Positions 55,270 through 64,000 of a stretch of 64,000 nt of DNA are shown piece after piece. How positions within the stretch are numbered: position 1 is the first letter of the stretch; each line of letters starts with the position of its first letter. A program made the translations under genes and the position numbers. The notes below the pieces were generated by a model that was given only the letters and a program-made list of their open reading frames with translations, was not told the DNA's origin and did no database searches. The DNA is from Kaistia granuli DSM 23481. GTDB taxonomy: Bacteria; Pseudomonadota; Alphaproteobacteria; Rhizobiales; Kaistiaceae. The stretch is from the NCBI RefSeq assembly GCF_000380505.1, contig NZ_AQYH01000007.1, positions 455,082 to 519,081 on the forward strand, in the 5' to 3' direction.

Positions 55270-55733
55270 GATGTCCGTAGGAGGGCAGATTGGCGGTGAT
55301 GGGGCCCGCCTTGAATAATCCGCTTGGAAATCAGCCACGAAACAGCTAGTTTCCGAGCCGCCGCAGATGGATTTGATGCGACTCCCGAACGCCGAAGCTA
55401 CGGCCGCGATCAGGAGTGGCGCGGTTAGAGGCCACTGGATTGGCCATGAGGGTCGGATCGGGGGAGATCGGCCAGGCTCTGGTAGCTCGAACGTCATCTC
55501 TACTCGGTACGACACGAATTTCCCGGACGCCCCGCTTCGGCGGTGGCCAGTTTGCCCTCGGTCTGCCATGCGGACTTCGGCTGCACGATCTGCGGGATTG
55601 TGATGATCGCCTTCGCCGGTTCCGGCCTCTCGAGCCCAGGCTCGTGACGACCCGATCGACGGAATTGTCCGACCGGCGTTTCGCCTTGGTCGATGAGATT
55701 GTTTGACCTTGTTGGTCACGGAAGAGAAAATTC
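55270..55733 (+). other. Gene-free stretch upstream of the DUF4167 gene, with a long hairpin
   Basis: About 460 bases without a supportable gene. Base composition is less GC-rich than neighbouring genes. At 55322-55358 GCTTGGAAATCAGC pairs with GCTAGTTTCCGAGC (13 of 14 positions counting G-U) around a nine-base loop CACGAAACA. It has no T-run. The rest shows no motif I recognise; it presumably includes the promoter of the downstream gene. Confidence 0.6.
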
Positions 55734-56984
55734 ATGAGACAAGGACAGCAGAACAACAATAACAACAAGCGGATGCGCGGGCGGAACAACAATAACAACA
55801 ACAGCAACAGCGGTGGCAGCCGCAAGGGCCCCAACCCGCTGACCCGCTCGTTCGAGAGCAACGGTCCCGACGTCAAGATCCGCGGCACCGCGCTCCATAT
55901 CGCCGAGAAATACGTGACGCTTGCGCGCGACGCGCAGTCGTCCGGCGACCGCGTGATGGCCGAGAATTATCTGCAGCATGCTGAGCACTATTTCCGCGTC
56001 ATCGCGGCGGCTCAGGCGCAGAACCCCCAGAACAACCAGCAGCCGCAGCCCTTCTATCGCGCCGATCAGGACGATGAGGGTCTCGACGAGGAAGACGATC
56101 GCTTCAGCGAGCGCTTCGGTCAGGCCCATCAGGAGCGCAACCAGCAAGGTGAGCGTCAGCCCGGCCGCGAGAACGAGGGCGGCGGCGCCAGCCCGAATGA
56201 CCAGCAGAACTACGTCAACGGCGGGAATGGCGGCGACCAGCGCGACGGTTCCGAGCGTCAGGGTTCTGACCGGCAGGATCGTGGCGAGCGCCAGGATCGC
56301 GGTGACAGGGCGGAACGCGGCGACCGCCAGGAGCGCTTCGATCGCTCGGCCCGCGGCGAGCGCCAGGATCGTGGCGAACGCCAGGCTCAGCCTGACCGGC
56401 AGGGTCAGCCCGACCGTCAGAACCAGCCGAGCCAGCAGGAGCGTGGTGAGCGTCAGGAGCGTCCCGAGCGTCAGGATCGCCCGGAACGTCAGGCCCGTCC
56501 CGACCGCGGCGAGCGTCGCGACCGTCCCGACCGGAGCGATCGCAACGAACGTTCGCAGCTGCCGCGCTTTGTGACCGGCGGACCCGCACCGCAGCCCGCA
56601 CAGGAGCAGCCTCAGGCTGTGGTGGAAGCGCCGAAGCCGGCCATGGAAGCGCCGAAGCCCGCGCCGGTCGAGGCCCCGGTTCAGGCTGCGGCCGTCGCCG
56701 TTGCGCCGGTTGCCGACGCGCCCGTCGTCGAGGCTCCCCCGGTTGCCGCGCCGCCGGCGCGTGTCCGGGCGAGCCGATCGTCGGCGGCGGCTGCCGCTGC
56801 CGCAGCGGCGGCCAATGCCGAACAACCCGTCCTCAAGCTGGACGAACAGGCCGAGGTCGGCGCCGGTACCGAGGAGGAATTCCGTCCTCGTCGTCGTCGC
56901 ACGACCCGGACGCGCGTTCGCGCGGCCGACGGCTCGGAGGGCGCTGAGCCCGCGCTGACCGCAGAGCCGGCCGGCGAAGAGTAG
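55734..56984 (+). CDS. DUF4167 low-complexity protein
   Basis: 416 residues. An Asn-rich start ([17 protein letters not shown], then a second Asn run) precedes the only ordered part, DUF4167, at about 40-85: [20 protein letters not shown] (core [15 protein letters not shown]) and [20 protein letters not shown] with an [15 protein letters not shown] helix. From about 100 it is disordered: an Arg/Gln/Asp/Gly region with many ERQDRG-like units, then Ala/Pro/Val-rich and a basic [12 protein letters not shown] near the end. The composition suggests RNA binding. Function not established; it is common in Alphaproteobacteria downstream of prmC. Confidence 0.9.
   Translation: MRQGQQNNNNNKRMRGRNNNNNNSNSGGSRKGPNPLTRSFESNGPDVKIRGTALHIAEKYVTLARDAQSSGDRVMAENYLQHAEHYFRVIAAAQAQNPQNNQQPQPFYRADQDDEGLDEEDDRFSERFGQAHQERNQQGERQPGRENEGGGASPNDQQNYVNGGNGGDQRDGSERQGSDRQDRGERQDRGDRAERGDRQERFDRSARGERQDRGERQAQPDRQGQPDRQNQPSQQERGERQERPERQDRPERQARPDRGERRDRPDRSDRNERSQLPRFVTGGPAPQPAQEQPQAVVEAPKPAMEAPKPAPVEAPVQAAAVAVAPVADAPVVEAPPVAAPPARVRASRSSAAAAAAAAAANAEQPVLKLDEQAEVGAGTEEEFRPRRRRTTRTRVRAADGSEGAEPALTAEPAGEE
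56240..56540 (+). repeat. Degenerate short repeats coding the ERQDRG-like tract
   Basis: Units around GAGCGTCAGGATCGTGGC recur with small changes across about 300 bases inside the DUF4167 gene and encode [11 protein letters not shown] and DRP variants. The repeats are in phase with codons and so could expand or contract without frameshift. Confidence 0.65.
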
Positions 56985-57011
56985 ACCTCGTCCGCTTTCC
57001 GCGGATTGGAG

Positions 57012-57043
57012 AACGCCCGGGCTCGACGCCCGGGCGTTTTTTT
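57012..57043 (+). terminator. Intrinsic terminator after the DUF4167 gene
   Basis: Perfect 11-bp stem AACGCCCGGGC with loop TCGAC, then seven T, 28 bases after the stop. Confidence 0.9.
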
Positions 57044-57114
57044 ATGCGCACGCCTGCACCGATCCGCGTTGCCGACAATCGTTCTGCTACTGCCATATTT
57101 GTCCGCTCGCGCCC

Positions 57115-57143
57115 CTTCCTGTTGCGATGTTGCCACACCATAT
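57115..57143 (+). promoter_or_regulatory. Possible RpoH-type promoter of clpB
   Basis: CTTCCT, 17 bases, then CCATAT, about 107 bases before the clpB start. The -10 fits the rhizobial heat-shock pattern CCANAT, while the -35 only partly fits CTTGAA. Confidence 0.3.
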
Positions 57144-57249
57144 GGTTGATAGCGGCAGGCCAAGAGTGGATGTCGCCGAATGTAATTCCATATCTTTGGA
57201 GCGGCCCATGCGTGCCTTCGGGGCGGTGGGACCGGGTCAGGAGGTACTC

Positions 57250-59850
<2,601 letters not shown>

Positions 59851-59855
59851 CGGTC

Positions 59856-59942
59856 GTCTCGATTGCGGCATGGGTTGAGCCCCATGCCGCCCGAGACACC
59901 ACAAGAAGCGAGGGCTGCGCTGCCCTTCCGGCAGCGCAGCCC
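59856..59942. terminator. Two tandem hairpins between convergent clpB and catB-like genes
   Basis: First, 59856-59897: GTCTCG with CGAGAC and inner GCGGCATGGG with CCCATGCCGC. Second, 59912-59942: GGGCTGCGCTGCC, loop CTTCC, GGCAGCGCAGCCC, then TTCTTC. The second looks like the clpB terminator; either may also end the opposite gene. Confidence 0.75.
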
Positions 59943-59990
59943 TTCTTCATGCCGGCGTCCCGTTGTTGGGCGGGCGATGCAGTCCGCAGA

Positions 59991-60620
59991 TTAGGCGCTG
60001 CGCGACCGCCATTGCGCATGCAGCGCAGCGACGTCGCCCGAGCAGAGCAGTGGCATGGCATCGCGGATGTCACCGAGATCCCAATCCCACCAGGTCATCT
60101 CCAGCAGCATGGCGATCGTGTCGTCGTCGAAACGCTTGCGGATTGGCCGGGCGGGATTGCCGCCGACGATCGTGTAGGGTTCGACATTTTTCGTCACCAG
60201 GGCGCGGCTGCCGATCACGGCGCCGTGGCCGATCTGGATGCCGGGCATGACCATCGCTTCCGATCCGATCCAGACGTCATGCCCGATGACCGTGTCGCCG
60301 GCCGGCTGGTAGGCGTTCACGGCGCCGGCGAAGGCCGGCTCCTCCGGCACGAAAAAGAATGGGAACGTCGTGACCCAGTCGTTCCGATGTCCCTGATTGC
60401 CGGCCATCATGAACGACGCCCCGCTGCCGATCGAGCAGAAGCTGCCAATGATCAGCCGGTCGACATCGTTTCGGTCCGGCATCAGGTAGCGAGCGCAATC
60501 GTCGAAGCTGTGTCCGTGATAATAGCCGGAATAATAGCTGTAGCGGCCGACGACGATGTTGGGATTGGTGACCTGCTCGGTCAACGGTTTGCCGAGGAAC
60601 GGGCTTTCGAAATAGTTCAT
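59991..60620 (-). CDS. CatB-like xenobiotic acetyltransferase (type B chloramphenicol acetyltransferase family)
   Basis: 209 residues, matching the roughly 210 of CatB proteins. It starts [20 protein letters not shown] and has [20 protein letters not shown], the catalytic His78 in [11 protein letters not shown], and left-handed beta-helix hexapeptides with [20 protein letters not shown] and [14 protein letters not shown]. The similarity to resistance CatB enzymes extends over the whole length. ATG 60620 gives the canonical start; an ATG four codons earlier is possible. There is no cassette recombination site or IS nearby, so it seems resident. Confidence 0.9.
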   Translation of the reverse strand: MNYFESPFLGKPLTEQVTNPNIVVGRYSYYSGYYHGHSFDDCARYLMPDRNDVDRLIIGSFCSIGSGASFMMAGNQGHRNDWVTTFPFFFVPEEPAFAGAVNAYQPAGDTVIGHDVWIGSEAMVMPGIQIGHGAVIGSRALVTKNVEPYTIVGGNPARPIRKRFDDDTIAMLLEMTWWDWDLGDIRDAMPLLCSGDVAALHAQWRSRSA

Positions 60621-60921
60621 GGGGTTTTCCATGCAACAGCCCGCCGGCGAGCTTGCGCATCGCTTCGGGGCGCCTGGATAAAGAGATATCGCGCTTCTCG
60701 CGAAGCGGATGACGGGAAATACGGGAGCGGCGCCGGTCCGGTGACCGGCTGGCTCCTACGATGTTCGCGTCGCTCTATCGCTTTCTGGAAGCATCAGTTT
60801 CTCGTTCGCTCTGCGGGACGCCCTGGAGGCGATCGTCGCTTCAAGGACGACGAACGCCTCTAGATTTTTGTCCGTTCCGTTTTCTGTAGGCGAGCTGGTT
60901 CTCGCTTCGCTCGAAAACGGA
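60621..60921. other. Gap between the catB-like and M23 peptidase genes
   Basis: About 300 bases, no supported gene. It should hold the catB promoter and the end of the M23 transcript. An inverted repeat CCGTTTTC (60887-60894) / GAAAACGG (60913-60920), with CGAGC/GCTCG inside, lies just after the M23 stop and may end its transcript. A shorter GCTTC/GAAGC repeat lies near 60695. Confidence 0.6.
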
Positions 60922-63075
60922 CTAGTTGGTGGCTTCGTCCTCGGTGGCGATCGCCGCCACCTTGGAGCTGGCCGGCGTGCCGATCAGCGTGTCGATGCGC
61001 GCCTTTTCCTGCTTGAACGCGGTCAGCATGTCGCCTTGCAACACGCGACCGCGCGGCAGTCGCACGCGAAGCGGGTCAACAGGCTTGTTGTTGATGCGGA
61101 CCTCGTAGTGCAGATGCGGCCCGGTCGACAGGCCGGTCGAGCCGACATAGCCGATCAGTTGGCCCTGCCGAACCTTGGCGCCGGGACGAACGCCCTTGGC
61201 GATCGCCGACTGGTGCGCATAGGCCGATTCATAGCCATTGGTGTGGCGGATCAGGGTGAAGTTGCCATAGCCCGAGCTCCAGCCCGCCTTCTCGACCGTG
61301 CCGTTGCCGGCGGCCAGAATCGGCGTGCCGCGCGGCGCGGCCCAATCGACGCCTGGATGCAGGCGCTGGTAGCCGAGAATGGGATGCTTGCGATAGCCGA
61401 AATTGGAGCGCAGGACGCCGCCATTCATAGGCTTGCGGATCAGGAACTTCTTGGCCGAACGACCTTCCTCGTCGAAATAGTCGACGACGCCGTCATCGGC
61501 CGATCGATAGCGATAATAGCGCTTGGTGGCGCCATCGAGCGTGATCGCCGCATAGAGGATTTCTTCGTCCTCGGTATCTGCGGCGTCCTCGGGCAGCGAA
61601 TGGAACACCTCGAGCCCATCGCCCGGGGCGACGCGGGACTGAAAGTCGACGTCGTAGGAGAAAATGTGAATGAGCTCTGTAATCAGCGGCCCTGGGATCT
61701 TCTGCTCAAGCGCCGTCTCATAGACAGCCTGATAGAGCCGCGGCATCGGGCCGTCATTGCTGCTCGCCGGCTGGTCGGCTGTCTCGAACTCGTCGGTCGA
61801 GGTCTCCGGCTCGTCGGCCCGGACGAAGGTATCGTCGTCACGGCGGGCGACGGTCGCCTGATGCGAGCCTTCCTCGTAGATCGAGACCCGCATCGGACGC
61901 GGCGCCTCGCCTTCCGAGGAGAACAGAATGCGCACTTTCTGGCCGACATGCAGATCGGACAGATCCAGCAGGTCGGACATCGCGGTGAGAATGCTCTTGG
62001 CGTCGTCGGCAGCGACGTCGTTCTGGGTCAGGATGTCTTCGAGCGTATCCTTCTTCTCCACCGCAGCGATGCGCTCGTCGGAGGAGAGCGCGGAACCGGT
62101 CTTGGTGACGAAGGAAACGTTCTCCGGCACGATGCGGACGCCGAGCGCCGAGAACGGATCGGTGCCACTCTCGTCGAAGGAGAAGCGATCCGGATCGACA
62201 TAGGGCATGGCGGCGATCTGGATGCCGTTCGAGACCATCGGCTCGATCGCGGCGCGGGCGACCGCCTCCGCCTCGGCCGGGCTGAAGCTCGGCTCCTCGT
62301 CGCCGGGTGCCTGGTCGAGCGGGAAGTCGACGACCTTGATCGATACTTCGCCTTCGACGTTGACGCCGTAGATCTGTTCCTGGTCGGCGCCGATCGTCAC
62401 CGTTTCCGCGCTGGCGTCGGCCACATCGGCGCCATCGCCACTGCCACCGGCATCGCCGCCGTCAACCGCGACAAGGCCGTCGTCGCCGCCATCGCCCGAT
62501 GCGCCCTCATCATTGATGACGCCCAGTTTCTCGGTCGTCGGCGCGGCGCTGTCATCGCCACCGCGGGGACCCGCCGCGGCGGCCACGATCTTGGCTGGAT
62601 CATAGGCTGGCACGTTGTCGCTGAGCGACGTGATGGTGGTGGCGAGCGACGTCGAGATCTTGGCGAAGGGCTTCAGCTTGATCAGGTCGCGATCGCCCTG
62701 CTTGGTGACCGTGCTGACCTGGATCACCTGCCGGTCGGATGCCGGTTCGCGTGCCGCGCGGATGCGGTCGCCCTTGGAGCCGTTGGTGACCGGTACGTCG
62801 CCGCCCGCCTCGGAGGCGCGCAAGGCGCGTCCGGCTTCCGGCGGGAAGGCCAATTGGTGCCGGCCGTCGAGGGCTGCCATCAGGGCGCCGCCCATCAGGA
62901 TCGTCGAGGTGAAGCCAGTAAGGACCGTACCGGTCAGCCAGCGTATGCTGACGCTGCGGCGCTGCGGAACACCTTCGCGCGTGTCACCGACCGTCAGGGG
63001 CGGTTCACGGCCGAGGTCGATCCCCGCGCCATTGGGGCCTCTCGCAACCGCGCCGTTGCGCGTCGATCCCTTCAC
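60922..63075 (-). CDS. Membrane-anchored M23 family metallopeptidase
   Basis: About 717 residues. A cytoplasmic N terminus precedes one transmembrane helix (WLTGTVLTGFTSTILMGGAL). A long periplasmic part includes an Asp/Gly/Ala-rich linker and a LysM-like or OapA-like segment (LSDLHVGQKVRILFS). The LytM catalytic domain is near the C terminus: His573 and Asp577 in HPGVDW and His654/His656 in HLHYE supply the zinc ligands and base. It should cut peptidoglycan cross-links. No ATG fits the start; I use GTG 63075, while a TTG at 63144 lacks a Shine-Dalgarno. Confidence 0.87.
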   Translation of the reverse strand: MKGSTRNGAVARGPNGAGIDLGREPPLTVGDTREGVPQRRSVSIRWLTGTVLTGFTSTILMGGALMAALDGRHQLAFPPEAGRALRASEAGGDVPVTNGSKGDRIRAAREPASDRQVIQVSTVTKQGDRDLIKLKPFAKISTSLATTITSLSDNVPAYDPAKIVAAAAGPRGGDDSAAPTTEKLGVINDEGASGDGGDDGLVAVDGGDAGGSGDGADVADASAETVTIGADQEQIYGVNVEGEVSIKVVDFPLDQAPGDEEPSFSPAEAEAVARAAIEPMVSNGIQIAAMPYVDPDRFSFDESGTDPFSALGVRIVPENVSFVTKTGSALSSDERIAAVEKKDTLEDILTQNDVAADDAKSILTAMSDLLDLSDLHVGQKVRILFSSEGEAPRPMRVSIYEEGSHQATVARRDDDTFVRADEPETSTDEFETADQPASSNDGPMPRLYQAVYETALEQKIPGPLITELIHIFSYDVDFQSRVAPGDGLEVFHSLPEDAADTEDEEILYAAITLDGATKRYYRYRSADDGVVDYFDEEGRSAKKFLIRKPMNGGVLRSNFGYRKHPILGYQRLHPGVDWAAPRGTPILAAGNGTVEKAGWSSGYGNFTLIRHTNGYESAYAHQSAIAKGVRPGAKVRQGQLIGYVGSTGLSTGPHLHYEVRINNKPVDPLRVRLPRGRVLQGDMLTAFKQEKARIDTLIGTPASSKVAAIATEDEATN

Positions 63076-63638
63076 GGTCCCGTCTACTCCCCGTCGCGGA
63101 CAGCCTGGCGGCTGCCTCTCATTCGATCCTGAGCTGCCTCGCAATGACGAAGGAACTTGCCGTCATGGGCGCCCCAAGTCAACGAAACGGTTCCCAATTC
63201 CTGGACGAGGCGCGATCCGTGCGCGCCATTCGAGAGCGTTTTCGCGAGGAACCGGCGAAATACGTCTCAGTGCCGTTCCTGTGAAGTCGTCCCTCATCGT
63301 GTCAGCAATATGGCTTCGTGCTTGTCGTGCCTCCTTCTCGCGCGCGAACCTATACATGCGAAGAACAGGGAAGGGGGAAAGTCGCTGCCTGGAGGGGTTC
63401 GAGCGCCCCGCATTGCCCGTGCAGGATCCGCGGCTGACCCTGCGCGGCTCCGATGGGCGCCTGCGAATGGCTGGGTCCGCGTTCGCTGCTGTGCTTCGAT
63501 TCCTTAACGAAAATTAATCTTTTCAATCACTTAGGTTGGATTGGCTGATTTCTGCGGGTTGTGCGGTGTTGTGGGCCGGCTTATCCACATGGGTTGGGTG
63601 GTGGGGGTTTGGATGGCTCGAATTGTTGTAATTCGCGG
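63076..63638. other. Intergenic region between the M23 gene and the rRNA promoters
   Basis: About 560 bases. It contains an AT-richer patch at 63505-63540 (TTAACGAAAATTAATC). A 64-codon minus-strand frame at 63163-63357 is present but has neither family resemblance nor typical base usage. I see no RNA gene. Confidence 0.6.
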
Positions 63639-63667
63639 TTGACGGGGTCGGGTGTCGTCCGTATAAA
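63639..63667 (+). promoter_or_regulatory. Strong sigma-70-type promoter (probable rrn P1)
   Basis: TTGACG, exactly 17 bases, TATAAA. The hexamers each match consensus at five positions. Confidence 0.75.
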
Positions 63668-64000
63668 CCACCTCAAGAACGCGGGCGGCACCGCTGCCAG
63701 CGAACGGAAAACTCGTCTCTGAGTTTTGTTATTTGGGTGGTTGACTGGTTGTCGGAAGATGACTAGATAAGCGCCTCCGGTTCGGCCGGGCGGTTTGGTT
63801 CCCAGGGTTGCTCTTTTGGGTGGCTTGTTTGGATCGAGCGGTTTGGTTTTGAGCTTTCGACAGGGTAAGACCTGTCTGTTGTTTGACAAGTGAATAGGAA
63901 GAAAGAGAAACGTAGACGGCGATGTCCTTGCGGCTTGTCCAGGTAACTGGATGAGCGAAAAGAGACTTCGGCGGTACTACGTTTTATCAAGCTCGCTTAG
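63668..64000 (+). other. Probable rRNA operon leader (16S gene beyond the window)
   Basis: The tail contains TGTTTGACAAGTGAATAGGA followed by AGAAAGAGAAACGTAGACGG, which from memory closely resembles the boxA/leader just before 16S rRNA in Rhizobium and Agrobacterium (TGTTTGACA..GAA..AAGAAAGAGAAACGT). A GACAGG/CCTGTC hairpin (63859-63876) precedes it. No start of 16S (AGAGTTTGATC) is reached, so this is inferred. Confidence 0.7.
63741..63769 (+). promoter_or_regulatory. Second tandem promoter (probable rrn P2)
   Basis: TTGACT, exactly 17 bases, TAGATA, 102 bases downstream of the first promoter with identical spacing. Confidence 0.55.

Noticed and set aside
60868..63132. A 754-codon open frame antisense to the M23 peptidase gene
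   Set aside because: No family resemblance, and the M23 gene on the other strand has intact catalytic motifs.
63163..63357. A 64-codon minus-strand frame upstream of the M23 gene
   Set aside because: Third-position GC is low for this genome, there is no convincing ribosome site and no family resemblance.

Overview
The window is GC-rich chromosomal DNA from an alphaproteobacterium, very probably of the order Hyphomicrobiales (Rhizobiales). The evidence is the gene neighbourhoods: CobS-CobT-DnaJ-BolA, AroB-AroK with XerD, ComF-GrxC-nitrilase-DUF1178-UbiG-LysC-PtsP-PrfA-PrmC-DUF4167-ClpB, an RpoH-type sigma factor, CarD, FdxA and an SUV3-like helicase. The genus cannot be fixed from the sequence alone; a Kaistia-like relative is a guess. 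Most of the window is core genome. No integrase of a mobile element, transposase, CRISPR array or tRNA was seen.

Layout. 1-1.4 kb: the 5' part of a secreted Ntn hydrolase, a NIPSNAP protein and a small cytochrome c. 1.6-6.2 kb: a five-gene alternative heme-copper oxidase operon (subunits II, I, two III-like proteins, IV), followed by a parS-like palindrome and an orphan BrnA-type antitoxin. 6.6-9.2 kb: a reverse-transsulfuration pair (cystathionine beta-synthase and a gamma-lyase/synthase). 9.45-15.4 kb: a compact carbohydrate cassette with a palindromic operator candidate, a binding protein, a REP-like hairpin block, two permeases, an atypical ROK kinase, a GntR/UTRA regulator and a UPF0309 SIS-domain protein, closed by a strong terminator. 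No ABC ATPase is encoded in it.

15.6-25.9 kb: a small Trp-rich ORF, OsmC, UPF0303, RpoH, CarD, ferredoxin, an S4 RNA-binding protein, a large SUV3-like helicase with a long disordered tail, a DUF3108 protein, ribosomal protein L28 and a queuosine-precursor-type transporter. 26-31.7 kb: a 5'-truncated DnaB-like helicase remnant lacking Walker A, a phytase-like esterase, CobT, CobS, a J-domain protein and BolA. 31.9-37.3 kb: AroB, AroK, a tiny membrane protein overlapping XerD, AccA and an L,D-transpeptidase lipoprotein. 37.4-44.9 kb: an AadA-like aminoglycoside nucleotidyltransferase, SecA, a parvulin, ArgJ, a GNAT and MutT.

44.9-57 kb: a solitary Flp pilin, a methyltransferase, ComF, glutaredoxin, nitrilase, DUF1178, UbiG, LysC, PtsP, RF1, its methylase PrmC and a low-complexity DUF4167 protein. 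57-63.1 kb: ClpB, a CatB-like acetyltransferase and a membrane-anchored M23 peptidase. The last 360 bases hold two tandem sigma-70-like promoters and what looks like the leader of an rRNA operon whose 16S gene would begin just past the window.

The items I consider most worth a second look are: the sugar cassette with its degenerate ROK enzyme and its REP block between binding protein and permeases; the two resident antibiotic-modifying enzymes; the pair of Arg/Gln/Asn-rich disordered RNA-associated proteins; the helicase remnant; and the parS-like site.
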